The position numbers and the translations under genes were made by a program. DNA of 64,000 nt from Nocardioides zeae (GTDB taxonomy: Bacteria; Actinomycetota; Actinomycetes; Propionibacteriales; Nocardioidaceae): assembly GCF_030818655.1 (NCBI RefSeq), contig NZ_JAUTAN010000001.1, positions 2,976,001 through 3,040,000 on the forward strand, written 5' to 3'. The notes beneath the pieces were generated by a model, which was given only the letters and a program-made list of their open reading frames with translations, searched no databases and was not told the DNA's origin. The stretch's first letter is position 1. Each line of letters opens with the position of its first letter. This document shows positions 53,842 through 62,661 of this stretch, one piece after another.

Positions 53842-54987
53842 GTGGCCCGCTGGAGCCGTCGTCGTACCGCGCTCGGCACCGAGGCGGACCGCGCCACCTT
53901 CCGCACCCTCCACACGGCGTCGCTCGCGGCACCGTCGCTGCGCGAGGGGCTGCGGCCCGACAGCGCCGCCCGCGCGGTCGGGCACCTGCGCACCCTCCTC
54001 GGCACGCCCGGCGTCGGCCTGACCGGTCCGACGACGGTGCTCGCGTGGGACGGCGCGGGCTCGCACCACGAGGGCGACCTCGGCGTGCTCGCCGCGCGCG
54101 CGGTCGCGGCGGGCAGCACGGTGCTGGCGACCCCGGCGGACCTCCGCTGCGCGGCCCCCGACTGCGTGCTGCGGGGGGCGATCGCGAGCCCGCTCGTGGT
54201 CGAGGATGACGTCGTCGGCACCCTCGCCGTGCTCGCCCCGCAGGTGACGGGTCGGCTCGTGCGGGCCACCGACGAGGTGGCGGTGTGGGTCTCCGGCCAG
54301 CTCGAGCTCGCGGAGCTCGACGCGTCGCGCACCCGGCTCGTCGAGGCCGAGGTGCGGGCGCTGCGCGCACAGATCAGCCCGCACTTCATCTACAACTCGC
54401 TCGGCGCCATCGCCTCGTTCGTCCGCACCGACCCCGACCGCGCGCGGGAGCTGCTGCTCGAGTTCGCCGACTTCACGCGCTACTCCTTCCGGCGGCACGG
54501 CGAGTTCACGACGCTCGCCGAGGAGCTGCGGGCGATCGAGCGCTACCTGGTGCTCGAGCAGGCGCGCTTCGGGGACCGGCTCGCGGTGCGGCTCCGGATC
54601 GCCCCCGAGGTGCTCGGCGTGACGGTGCCGTTCCTCTGCCTGCAGCCCCTCGTCGAGAACGCGGTCCGCCACGGCCTGGCCGGCTCGCCGCGCCCCGTCA
54701 CGACCGTCTCCATCGTGGCCCGCGACCTGGGCCGCACCTGCGTCGTCGAGATCGAGGACGACGGTGCCGGCGAGGACCCCGAGCGCATCGCCGCCGTGCT
54801 GGCCGGCACGGCGGAGGGGTCCGGGACCTCCGAGGGCGCCCATCCCTCCGTGGGCCTCGGCAACGTGGACGCGCGCCTCCGCGCGACGTACGGCGAGGAC
54901 GCCGGCCTCGTCGTCGAGACCGCGCCCGGCGCGGGGACCAAGGTGGTCGTCCGGATCCCGAAGTTCGCGCCGGGCGTGCACACCTGA
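53842..54987 (+). CDS. Soluble GAF-type sensor histidine kinase of the LytS/YehU family
   Basis: 381 aa without a membrane segment. Residues ~40-150 look like a GAF sensor (VGLTGPTTVLAWDG, IASPLVVEDDVVGTLAVLAP) with two Cys at 103 and 108. The His_kinase domain has the H-box RAQISPHFIYNSLGAI (His181), N-box LQPLVENAVRHG and G-boxes DDGAGED and GLGNVDARL. Its partner is the LytTR regulator 28 nt downstream, and the DUF485/symporter genes follow. The signal may be cytosolic, redox or metabolite. Confidence 0.9.
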   Translation: MARWSRRRTALGTEADRATFRTLHTASLAAPSLREGLRPDSAARAVGHLRTLLGTPGVGLTGPTTVLAWDGAGSHHEGDLGVLAARAVAAGSTVLATPADLRCAAPDCVLRGAIASPLVVEDDVVGTLAVLAPQVTGRLVRATDEVAVWVSGQLELAELDASRTRLVEAEVRALRAQISPHFIYNSLGAIASFVRTDPDRARELLLEFADFTRYSFRRHGEFTTLAEELRAIERYLVLEQARFGDRLAVRLRIAPEVLGVTVPFLCLQPLVENAVRHGLAGSPRPVTTVSIVARDLGRTCVVEIEDDGAGEDPERIAAVLAGTAEGSGTSEGAHPSVGLGNVDARLRATYGEDAGLVVETAPGAGTKVVVRIPKFAPGVHT

Positions 54988-55015
54988 GCCACCCGCTGCC
55001 GCTACCGTCACCCCC

Positions 55016-55828
55016 GTGACCCAGGCCACTCCCTCCTCGGCGCCGCCTCCGGGACCCCCCGGGCTGGTCGCGCTCGTCGTCGACGACGAGCAGCCGGCGC
55101 GCGACGAGCTCGCCTGGCTCCTCGAGCGACACCCCCGCATCGGCCGCGTCGTCACGTGCCCGTCCGCGACCGAGGCGCTCCGGGTGCTCCACGACGGTGG
55201 CGGCGACGGGGCCGCCCGCATCGACGTGGTCTTCCTCGACATCGCCATGCCCGGCCTCACGGGGCTGGAGCTGGCCGGTGTGCTCGCCGCCTTCCGCGAG
55301 CCGCCGGCGGTCGTCTTCGTGACCGCCCACGAGGAGCACGCGCTCGAGGCGTTCGACCTCAGCGCGGTGGACTACCTGCTGAAGCCCCTGCGCGAGGACC
55401 GGCTCGCCGAGGCCGTGCGCCGGGTGCTCGACCGGAGCGCGCGGTCGGCGCCGGGCCCGACCGGCCCCCGTCCGGTCCCCGACGAGCAGGTCCGCGTCGA
55501 GCGGGGCGGCGTCACCCGCTTCCTGCCGCGCTCGGCGATCACCCACGTCGAGGCCCAGGGCGACTACGCGCGGCTCCACGCCCGCGTGGAGGGCGAGTCC
55601 GCGTCGTACCTGGTGCGCACGCCGCTCGCCACCCTCGAGGAGGAGTGGGCGGACGCCGGCTTCGTGCGCGTGCACCGCTCGCTGCTCGTCGCGCTCGGCC
55701 ACGTGCAGGAGGTGCGGATGGAGGCGGGGCGCTGCACGGTGCTCGTCGACGGCACCGAGCTCGGCGTCAGCCGCCGGCACACGCGGACGCTGCGCGAGGT
55801 GCTGGCCGGGTACGTCGGGGCGCGCTGA
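55016..55828 (+). CDS. LytTR family DNA-binding response regulator
   Basis: 270 aa. Receiver domain with VVDDEQPARDEL, phospho-acceptor Asp75 in VVFLDIAMPG, FVTAHEEHA and Lys in DYLLKPL; LytTR domain (~165-265) with ITHVEAQGDYARLHA, VRVHRSLLVAL and GVSRRHTRTLREVL. GTG 55016 is 7 nt after TACCGT, so it may also have its own leaderless promoter. The likely target is the adjacent DUF485/symporter pair. Confidence 0.92.
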   Translation: MTQATPSSAPPPGPPGLVALVVDDEQPARDELAWLLERHPRIGRVVTCPSATEALRVLHDGGGDGAARIDVVFLDIAMPGLTGLELAGVLAAFREPPAVVFVTAHEEHALEAFDLSAVDYLLKPLREDRLAEAVRRVLDRSARSAPGPTGPRPVPDEQVRVERGGVTRFLPRSAITHVEAQGDYARLHARVEGESASYLVRTPLATLEEEWADAGFVRVHRSLLVALGHVQEVRMEAGRCTVLVDGTELGVSRRHTRTLREVLAGYVGAR

Positions 55829-55829
55829 C

Positions 55830-56255
55830 GTGCCGGACCTGCCTGCCGGCGAGCACGCGCCGGGGCCCCGGCCGCCGTCGGAGCGCGTGCGGGTCACCGG
55901 CCCGCCGCGGCGCGGCGCCCGCCGCTCCACCGGCGCCGAGCAGATCGACGCGGGCACGGCGGTCGGCGAGGTCTACCTGCGCTCGCTGCTCGCCGAGCAG
56001 CTGCGCCTCGGGCTGGCCGTCGTGGCCACGCTGGCGCTGACGCTCGGCTCGCTGCCCGTCGTGTTCTACCTCGCGCCCGGGCTCGCCGACGTACGGGTGC
56101 TGGGGGTGCCCCTGGCGTGGGCGGTGCTGGCGGGGGCGGTCTACCCCTTCCTCTTCGTGCTCGGGTGGGTGCACGTGCGGCGCTCCGAGGCCAACGAGCG
56201 CGACTTCGCGCAGCTCGTCGCCCGCGAGGAGCCGCCATCGGGGGCCGGCGCGTGA
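55830..56255 (+). CDS. DUF485 family membrane protein
   Basis: 141 aa. Basic N-terminal ~45 residues, then two membrane helices (LAVVATLALTLGSLPVVFYL; AWAVLAGAVYPFLFVLGW) and a short RRSEANERDF tail. DUF485 proteins accompany acetate-type solute:sodium symporters, like E. coli YjcH with ActP. The GTG lies one base after the LytTR stop, and its own stop overlaps the symporter start by 4 nt. Confidence 0.87.
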   Translation: MPDLPAGEHAPGPRPPSERVRVTGPPRRGARRSTGAEQIDAGTAVGEVYLRSLLAEQLRLGLAVVATLALTLGSLPVVFYLAPGLADVRVLGVPLAWAVLAGAVYPFLFVLGWVHVRRSEANERDFAQLVAREEPPSGAGA

Positions 56256-57877
56256 GCGATCCGCTCGACCCGCGCTGGGGAGGCGCGGCGGTCGCGGCCG
56301 TCGTCGCCGTCACGTTGGTGATCTCCGCGTGGGGGCTGCGCTCGTCGCGCACGACCAGCGACTTCTTCGTCGCGTCGCGGCGGGTGCGGCCGATGCTCAA
56401 CGCGTCGGCGATCGGCGGGGAGTACGTCTCGGCGGCGTCGTTCCTCGGGGTGGCCGGACTGGTGCTGGCGTACGGCGCCGAGATGCTCTGGTACCCCGTC
56501 GGCTGGACCGCCGGGTACCTCGTGCTGCTCGCCCTGGTCGCCGCTCCCCTGCGCCGCTCGGGGGCCTACACGCTGCCCGATTTCGCCGAGGCGCGGCTGG
56601 CCTCGGGCCGGGTCCGCGCGGTGTCGGCCCTGCTCGTGGTGGCGGTCGGGTGGCTCTACCTGCTGCCGCAGTTCCAGGGCGCGGGGCTGACGCTCGCGGT
56701 CGTCACGGGCGCGCCGTCGTGGCTCGGCGGACCGGTCGTGGCGCTCGTCGTGCTCGTCGGCGTGGCCTCGGGCGGGATGCGCTCGATCACGTTCGTGCAG
56801 GCGTTCCAGTACTGGCTCAAGCTCACCGCCCTCCTCGCCCCGCTGGCCGTGCTCGTCGTCGTGTGGCACGGCGACGGCCGGCCGCTGCCGCGGGACCTCG
56901 GCACCGGGATCATCGGCGGTGGAGGCAGCGGCGGCGACAGCTGGTCGACGCCCTTCGGCGGCGGCATCTCCGGGCTGGCGGCCGGACCGGAGGGGCTCTA
57001 CCTCACCTACTCCGTCATGGTCGCGACCTTCCTCGGCGCCATGGGCCTGCCCCACGTGGTCGTGCGCTTCTACACGAACCCCGACGGCCGCGCCGCCCGC
57101 CGCACCACCCTCGGGGTGCTCGGCCTGCTGGGTCTCTTCTACCTGCTCCCGCCCGTGTACGGCGCGCTCGGCCGCGCCTACGACACCGACGGCGGGCTGG
57201 ACGGCGCCGACACGATGGTGCTGCGCCTGCCGGGGCTCATGACCGACGGGCTGCTCGCCGACTCCCTCACCGCCGTGCTGACCGCGGGCGCGTTCGCGGC
57301 GTTCCTCTCCACCTCCTCGGGTCTCTGCATCGCCGTCGCGGGCGTGCTCAGCCAGGCCGTGACCCCCTCGGGCCGCGGGGGACGCACGGTGGCGGGGCGC
57401 GGCGTACCGGCTCCCGTGCGGCAGCTGCTGCCGCGCTGGCGGGTCGAGCCCGTGACGGCCTTCCGGGTCGGCGCGGTGCTCGCGGTGACGGTGCCGTGCG
57501 CGGCGGCGCTGGTCTCCCCCGACCTGCCGGTCGCGCGGTCCGTGGGCCTGGCCTTCGCGGTCGCCGCCTCGACCTTCTGCCCCCTCCTCGTGCTGGGGAT
57601 CTGGTGGCGCGGCCTCACCGACGTCGGCGCGCTCGCCGGGCTCGTCGCGGGCGGGCTCGGCTCCGGCGTCGGGGTGGTCGCGGCGCTGCTGGTCCCCGAC
57701 GCCGGCGGCGGCTGGGGCACGGCGCTGCTCACCCAGCCCGCCGCGTGGAGCGTGCCGCTCGCGTTCGCCGTCATGGTGCTGGTCAGCCGGGCCACCCCGC
57801 GCCGCGTGCCCGCCGGCGTCGACCGGTTCATGGTGCGGCTGCACACGCCCGAGACGGTGCCGCTGGACCGGGGGTGA
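56252..57877 (+). CDS. Sodium/solute symporter family protein (ActP-like)
   Basis: 541 aa with about 13 hydrophobic segments. SSS signature regions include RTTSDFFVASRRVRPMLNAS, GGEYVSAASFLGVAGL, GMRSITFVQAFQYWLK and AAFLSTSSGLCIAVAG. Imports a small organic acid such as acetate or pyruvate with Na+ or H+; the exact substrate is not readable. GTG 56252 overlaps the DUF485 stop. Expression is probably controlled by the upstream LytS/LytTR pair, by analogy with BtsSR-type systems. Confidence 0.9.
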   Translation: MSDPLDPRWGGAAVAAVVAVTLVISAWGLRSSRTTSDFFVASRRVRPMLNASAIGGEYVSAASFLGVAGLVLAYGAEMLWYPVGWTAGYLVLLALVAAPLRRSGAYTLPDFAEARLASGRVRAVSALLVVAVGWLYLLPQFQGAGLTLAVVTGAPSWLGGPVVALVVLVGVASGGMRSITFVQAFQYWLKLTALLAPLAVLVVVWHGDGRPLPRDLGTGIIGGGGSGGDSWSTPFGGGISGLAAGPEGLYLTYSVMVATFLGAMGLPHVVVRFYTNPDGRAARRTTLGVLGLLGLFYLLPPVYGALGRAYDTDGGLDGADTMVLRLPGLMTDGLLADSLTAVLTAGAFAAFLSTSSGLCIAVAGVLSQAVTPSGRGGRTVAGRGVPAPVRQLLPRWRVEPVTAFRVGAVLAVTVPCAAALVSPDLPVARSVGLAFAVAASTFCPLLVLGIWWRGLTDVGALAGLVAGGLGSGVGVVAALLVPDAGGGWGTALLTQPAAWSVPLAFAVMVLVSRATPRRVPAGVDRFMVRLHTPETVPLDRG

Positions 57878-57886
57878 GGGACCGGC

Positions 57887-58900
57887 TCAGGCGCGCGGCA
57901 GCTGCTTCTCGCCGGCGGCGGCAGGTGGCGCCAGGTGCGTGGGGAACGCGGCCGCGGTGGCCTCGTCCTCCGTCGTGAAGCACATCCGCGCGAAGTCCAC
58001 GCCGAACGGCGTGAGGTGGAGGCTCCGGCGGAGCACCTTGGGGAACTTGACCGAGTGCATCGCGGCGAGCACGTCGGGCTGGGCCTCGACGACCTGGTAG
58101 CGCAGGAGGTCCTCGAGCGCCTCCGAGGACTGCCAGACGAGGCCGAGCCGGGAGAGGTTGTTGAGGTACTGCGGCACGAGGTCCACGTGGCGCAGCCCCG
58201 CCCGCGCGCCGATCATGTTGAGGCCGCGCGCGACGAGCTGCGAGTTGACCATCCCGACGGGCCCGCCCGTGCGGACGTCGACCGACGGCTGCGGGCCGTC
58301 CTTGAGCAGGAGCACGATGATGCGTGCCTCGTCGGGGGCGAGGTCGCCGAGGATGCGCTCGTACGCCGGGTGCCCGGTCTCGGGGTGCCACACGTCGCGC
58401 GACTGCTCCAGCAGCTTGGCTCCCTTCGCCCGGAGCCGCTCGGCCTCGGACTCGCGCCGGGACAGGCCGCCGCCCTCGGGGACGGGCGGGCCCGCGGTCT
58501 CGCCCGGCAGCCGCAGCTGCGCGACCGCCTGCGACAGCGGGAGCCCCGCGGACACGCCCTTGGCGATGCCCGCGACCACGGACGCGGCCTCGTTGAGGTC
58601 GCGCGAGAGCTCGGCGGCCGCCTGCGGGTCCACCATGGCGCGCGCGAGCTTGAGGCCGGTGCGCGTGGAGGCGGTGACGCCCCACTCCGCGGTGTGCAGC
58701 GCCGTGGCGGCGGCGATCCGGGCGAGGCCGGGGAGCGCGTCGACGGCCGGGCTCAGCGACGCCGGCACCCGGTCGGAGATCGCGTCGGTCAAGGCCGTGG
58801 GCACGAGCGAGCTGCGTCGGGCCGGGACGAGGGCCGCGAAGCCGCGACGACGCGGCGGGGGCAGGGCGCGCGGAGGACGGTGCTGACCGCTGTCGCTCAC
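57887..58900 (-). CDS. DUF4393 (Abi-alpha-like) domain protein
   Basis: 337 aa. The conserved C-terminal half (LAPDEARIIVLLLKDGPQPSVDV and LHLTPFGVDFARMCF, quoted in part) corresponds to DUF4393/Abi-alpha-like proteins; the N-terminal half is Ala-rich helical with AMVDPQAAAELSRDLNEA. No catalytic motif. Some family members are linked to abortive phage infection, but the chromosomal operon with DUF445 suggests a housekeeping envelope role here. GTG 58900 overlaps the DUF445 stop by 4 nt. Confidence 0.8.
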   Translation of the reverse strand: MSDSGQHRPPRALPPPRRRGFAALVPARRSSLVPTALTDAISDRVPASLSPAVDALPGLARIAAATALHTAEWGVTASTRTGLKLARAMVDPQAAAELSRDLNEAASVVAGIAKGVSAGLPLSQAVAQLRLPGETAGPPVPEGGGLSRRESEAERLRAKGAKLLEQSRDVWHPETGHPAYERILGDLAPDEARIIVLLLKDGPQPSVDVRTGGPVGMVNSQLVARGLNMIGARAGLRHVDLVPQYLNNLSRLGLVWQSSEALEDLLRYQVVEAQPDVLAAMHSVKFPKVLRRSLHLTPFGVDFARMCFTTEDEATAAAFPTHLAPPAAAGEKQLPRA

Positions 58901-60240
58901 TGACCCCCCACTCCGAAGATCCACAGGTGGAGGAAGCCGCCGGCCGCCCCCATGATCGCGCCGTGAGCGTAGAGCATCCACTCGTCCTCCTTGATCGCCG
59001 CTCGCATCATCTCGACGAAGTCCCGCGGCGGGAGCTCCTTCGTGCGCTGCGCGATCAGGGTGCGGATCTTCTCCGACTGCCGGGCGGAGAACACGGGGTC
59101 CTGGAAGGGCTTGAGGGTGCGGCCCACCGCCTCCTGGGCGACGGAGTCCTTGATGGTGTCGAAGCGGGCCGTGCCGACGGCCACCCGGACGGCGGCGCGG
59201 GCGGGGCCGATGGCGCCGTCGATGGCGGGCTTGAGGGCGGTCGCCAGCATCTGCCGCGTGCGGTCGCCGCGCGGGCCGTCGAGCAGGAAGTCGCCGATGC
59301 GCTCGAGGGTGATGACGTCGCTCGCGATGTGCTGGGCGTAGATCTCCGCCGCGGCGGCCTGACGTCGCGGGAAGAGACCCTGCAGCGTGAACGGCCCGAC
59401 CTTGCGGGGCTCCGGCGGGTCGAAGATCAGCCACATGCCGAGCAGGTTGGTGATCCAGCCGACGATGACGCCCATGACGGGCAGCGCCCACCACTGGCCG
59501 AAGGCGTGGTCGATGATCGCGACCGGGATGCCGAGCAGGAAGCCGAAGATCGCCCCGAAGACCACCATGAGCCGCAGCTCGCGCGCCCCGAAGTCGCGGA
59601 AGATCCGGACGACGAGGTCGGGGTTCTGCTCGAAGTGGTCGATCACCATGATCTTCGGGTCGAGCAGCTGGTCGATGTGGATGCCGATCTCGGTGGTCAC
59701 GCGGCGTACCACCTGCGGGAGCTGCGCCTGCACCCGCTCCACGACGGCCGAGCGCACGGGACGCGGCAGGTCGTGCCACAGCCGCGGGTGCTCGCGCTCC
59801 ATCACCTGGTCGACCAGGTCCGGGATGTCCGGGGAGAACATCTCGACGATGTGCTCGGCGATCTTCTCGGGCTCGAGCTCCTGGTAGAACTCCGCAGGCG
59901 TGCCGAGCTTGGCGATCGCCTTGTCGACGGCGATGCTGCCCATCTTGCCGGCGCGGGCGGGCACGATCCCCTGCCACCCGAGACCGCCCGAGAGGAACCC
60001 GGGGATCTCCTGCACCTTGCGGGGCGACGCCGTCGCGAGCTCCTTGAGACCGGGCACGCGGAAGCCGTGGAAGTGGGTCGGGGAGAAGAGCATCCACAGC
60101 CCCGACCAGTTGATGAGCCAACCGACCACGGCGGTGAAGACGGGGATGGACCAGAAGTGGACCCAGTCCATGTGCGCGAGGTAGTCGCGCAGCCAGTCCA
60201 GCGCTGCTTCGAGCGTCGACCTCACCACCTCGTGCCGCAC
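58897..60240 (-). CDS. DUF445 family membrane protein
   Basis: 447 aa. N-terminal membrane helix (FWSIPVFTAVVGWLINWSG), central pair of helices (VVFGAIFGFLLGIPVAIID; LPVMGVIVGWITNLLGMWL) and a C-terminal helix AHGAIMGAAGGFLHLWIFG, with long amphipathic segments between. DUF445 proteins are poorly characterised envelope proteins. GTG 60240 is preferred; starts at 60228 or 60225 are possible, the last with GAGG close by. A TACGGT -10 candidate lies about 30 nt upstream. Confidence 0.85.
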   Translation of the reverse strand: MRHEVVRSTLEAALDWLRDYLAHMDWVHFWSIPVFTAVVGWLINWSGLWMLFSPTHFHGFRVPGLKELATASPRKVQEIPGFLSGGLGWQGIVPARAGKMGSIAVDKAIAKLGTPAEFYQELEPEKIAEHIVEMFSPDIPDLVDQVMEREHPRLWHDLPRPVRSAVVERVQAQLPQVVRRVTTEIGIHIDQLLDPKIMVIDHFEQNPDLVVRIFRDFGARELRLMVVFGAIFGFLLGIPVAIIDHAFGQWWALPVMGVIVGWITNLLGMWLIFDPPEPRKVGPFTLQGLFPRRQAAAAEIYAQHIASDVITLERIGDFLLDGPRGDRTRQMLATALKPAIDGAIGPARAAVRVAVGTARFDTIKDSVAQEAVGRTLKPFQDPVFSARQSEKIRTLIAQRTKELPPRDFVEMMRAAIKEDEWMLYAHGAIMGAAGGFLHLWIFGVGGQ

Positions 60241-60377
60241 GGCGTCGTTGCCGCTGGTCAGTCCCTGTCCGCACCGTAGCGTCCGGACGGGTGCCACGGG
60301 CCCGGTAGGACGGACAGAAACGTGACATCCATGCTGTCACATCGGGTGAACGGCAGGGGTGGCGTCGGGTCACGGGC

Positions 60378-60752
60378 GTCGAGGTGGGTCGGACGGCGCG
60401 GCGGGAGCGTCGAGTTGGGTCGGACGGCGCGGCGGGGGCGTCGAGGTGGGTCGGACGGCGCGGCGGGGTCGTCGAGTTGGCTTGGACGGCGCGGCGGGCG
60501 CGTCGAGTTGGGTTGGACGGCGCGGCGCGGTGCGTCGAGGTGGGTCGGATGGCGCGGCGGGTGCGTCGAGGTGGGTCGAACGGCGCGGCGGGTGCGACGG
60601 GTTGGCTTGTACGGCGCGGTGCGGTGCGTCGAGGTGGGTCGGATGGCGCGGCGGGGTCGTCGAGTTGGGTCGAACGGCGCGGCGGGTGCGACGGGTTGCC
60701 TTGTACGGCGCGGTGCGGTGCGTCGAGTTGTCGTGTACGCCGCGGAGCGGGC
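60378..60752 (+). repeat. Tandem array of twelve 31/32-bp units
   Basis: Units start at 60378, 60409, 60440, 60471, 60502, 60534, 60565, 60596, 60628, 60659, 60690 and 60722; consensus GTCGAGKTGGGTCGGACGG then CGCGGCGGGNGC. The last unit is degraded. Units 6-8 and 9-11 form two 94-bp higher-order copies. 31 and 32 are not multiples of 3 and no start or RBS is present, so it is not coding. Occupies most of the gene-free stretch 60241-60861. Confidence 0.92.
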
Positions 60753-60832
60753 GGGGACTCGTCGCTGCGTACGTGGCAACTCGACGCCGGCCTCGGATCG
60801 GTCATCCACAGATCACCACCGAGAGGTGGTGA

Positions 60833-60848
60833 TCGAATGCGTGTTCGA
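60833..60848 (+). promoter_or_regulatory. SOS (LexA) box of the DUF222/HNH gene
   Basis: TCGAATGCGTGTTCGA matches the actinobacterial LexA box TCGAAC-N4-GTTCGA at 11 of 12 positions. It lies 1 nt upstream of TAGAGT (60850-60855), a -10 element whose start point would be the ATG at 60862. Confidence 0.8.
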
Positions 60849-60861
60849 CTAGAGTGGGGTC

Positions 60862-62349
60862 ATGGATCGGGGGACCCACACCACAGCGACCGCGTTGATC
60901 GACGCGGTCCGCGAGCGCACGACGGCGGCTCGTGTCGCGGAGGCGGCTGCGTTCGTCGCGGTGGGTGACTGGGCGGCTGCGCACACCTCTGAGGAGGTCG
61001 TGGGGGATCCGTTCACGTCGTTGGGTGAGTGGCACGAGGAGTCCTACGTCGAGGCTCTGGCGGGGGATCAGTTCCTCGAGCTGGGTGGGCCGGGTGCGCC
61101 GGTGGTGGCGGAGTTCTGCATCGGCGAGATCGCCGCCGCCCGGGGGTGCTCGTTCGACGCGGCCCGGCGACTGGTCGGCGACGCGATCGAGCTGCGCTAC
61201 CGGCTCCCCCGGGTCCACGCCCGCATCGCCGCGGGCGAGGTCGACGTCTGGCGAGGCCGCCGCGTCGCCCAAGCGACGCGCACCCTGACGCTCGAGGCGG
61301 CGGGGTTCGTGGATCGGCACGTGGCGTACGTCGCGGGCAAGGCCACCGGTCCCGAGGTCGATCGGCTGGTGGCGGAGGCGGCGGCTCGGTTCGACCCCGA
61401 GACCACCGAGGCCGAACGGGCTGAGGCCGACGGGGGCCGGCACCTGACGATCGAGCTGGGCGACGTGGGCTACGCGGATGCGTTGACCGGGACCCTGCGC
61501 GGAACCGTGGACGTCCACGGGACGCTCGACCTGGCCGACGCGCTGGACTTGGAGCGGACGGTCGCGCACGTGGCGCGGCAGCTGGTCGAGCTGGGGTGCG
61601 GTCAGGACCTCGACGCACGGCGTTCCATCGCCCTGGGCGAGATCGCGCGACGGTGCGATGGCGTCACGACCCTCGACTACGCCACGGCCGACGAGTCCGC
61701 CGAGAGCGAGCGACGCCCGGTCCAGCGGGCCCGGCGCGAGGTCGTGCTGTTCGTCCATCTCGACCAGGCCGCGATCACCGGCACCCTCAACGGATTCGGC
61801 CCGGGGATCGACGCCTGCACCGGCACGACCGGGATCGACCTGGCCCGGCTCGACACCCCCGGCCTACCCCGCGGGGCCGTCATGGCCGAGCAGGTCCAGG
61901 CCTGGTGCGCCAGCCCCGACACGACGGTGACCGTGAAGCCGATCATTGACCTCAACCTCGACGACGCCGGGAACGGCTACACCCCACCGGACCGGATCGC
62001 TGACCACGTCCGTGTCCGCTGGCCCAGGTGTGTGTTCCCGTACTGCACCCGCAGCTCACGCACCGCTGACCTCGACCACTGCCAGGCCTACGAGGAGAAC
62101 GGCCCACCCGGCCAGACCTCGACGGCCAACCTCTTCCCGCTCTGCCGGCGTCACCACCGCATGAAGACCCACCGCGAGATGAAAACCGGGAAACGCTGGA
62201 CCTACCGCCCCACCCACCCCGACACGGGCGAACCACCGAACGCCCTCATCTGGACCAGCCCCCACGGTCAGACCTACCTCGTCGACCGCGACGGCACCCG
62301 GCCCTGGCCGCCACCCGACGAGGCACCAGACCAGACGCACAAGACCTGA
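60862..62349 (+). CDS. DUF222 domain HNH endonuclease (13E12 repeat family type)
   Basis: 495 aa. The N-terminal DUF222 domain (~1-330) includes CIGEIAAARGCSFDAARRLVG; the C-terminal HNH domain (~388-440) has CVFPYCTRSSRTADLDHC, then NLFPLCRRHHRMKTHR with the Cys4-type zinc knuckle and catalytic His. Family members are repeated in actinobacterial genomes, and several in M. tuberculosis are LexA-regulated. ATG 60862 lies 6 nt after TAGAGT, i.e. a leaderless SOS-controlled transcript. Whether it cuts DNA is unknown. Confidence 0.92.
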   Translation: MDRGTHTTATALIDAVRERTTAARVAEAAAFVAVGDWAAAHTSEEVVGDPFTSLGEWHEESYVEALAGDQFLELGGPGAPVVAEFCIGEIAAARGCSFDAARRLVGDAIELRYRLPRVHARIAAGEVDVWRGRRVAQATRTLTLEAAGFVDRHVAYVAGKATGPEVDRLVAEAAARFDPETTEAERAEADGGRHLTIELGDVGYADALTGTLRGTVDVHGTLDLADALDLERTVAHVARQLVELGCGQDLDARRSIALGEIARRCDGVTTLDYATADESAESERRPVQRARREVVLFVHLDQAAITGTLNGFGPGIDACTGTTGIDLARLDTPGLPRGAVMAEQVQAWCASPDTTVTVKPIIDLNLDDAGNGYTPPDRIADHVRVRWPRCVFPYCTRSSRTADLDHCQAYEENGPPGQTSTANLFPLCRRHHRMKTHREMKTGKRWTYRPTHPDTGEPPNALIWTSPHGQTYLVDRDGTRPWPPPDEAPDQTHKT

Positions 62350-62366
62350 CCCCGACCAGCACCACC

Positions 62367-62399
62367 CGCCGCCCGCCCACACCCCGTGGCCGGGCGGCG
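62367..62399 (+). terminator. Hairpin terminator after the DUF222/HNH gene
   Basis: 9-bp stem CGCCGCCCG / CGGGCGGCG with a 15-nt loop, 17 nt after the stop codon. Confidence 0.6.
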
Positions 62400-62421
62400 C
62401 AGCATGCCTCAGCGCACAGGA

Positions 62422-62661
62422 TCAGATCCAGCGCTCCCCGATCTCGTCGTGGAGCTGCTGGGTCTTCTGCACCATCAGCACCCCGTTCGCCACCGTGGTC
62501 TCGAGGCCGCATGCCTCGGCGACCCCGATGATGGCGTCGCGCGTCTCGGGTTGGTCAGCTGAGTTCCCGCCGTCCCACAGCTGCAGCCAGCGATCGGTGG
62601 AGTCATCACTGCCGCAGTCAGCCCAGACGCGGCAGATCATGTCGAGCTCGTCCTGGGTCAT
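62422..62661 (-). CDS. Small hypothetical protein
   Basis: 79 aa, acidic, soluble, three Cys (RVWADCGSDD, EACGLETT, and MICRVW). Begins MTQDELDMICRVWADCGS. No recognised family, no signal peptide. Codon bias is weaker than in core genes, and the gene lies among accessory genes after the SOS-controlled nuclease. Confidence 0.55.
   Translation of the reverse strand: MTQDELDMICRVWADCGSDDSTDRWLQLWDGGNSADQPETRDAIIGVAEACGLETTVANGVLMVQKTQQLHDEIGERWI

Noticed and set aside
57887..58900. Abi-alpha-like protein as a phage-defence island
   Set aside because: It is translationally coupled to DUF445 in a core-like context, and no other defence gene is adjacent.
60378..60752. CRISPR-like repeat array
   Set aside because: Units are directly contiguous with no spacers and vary along their whole length; no cas genes are present. 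It is a tandem minisatellite.
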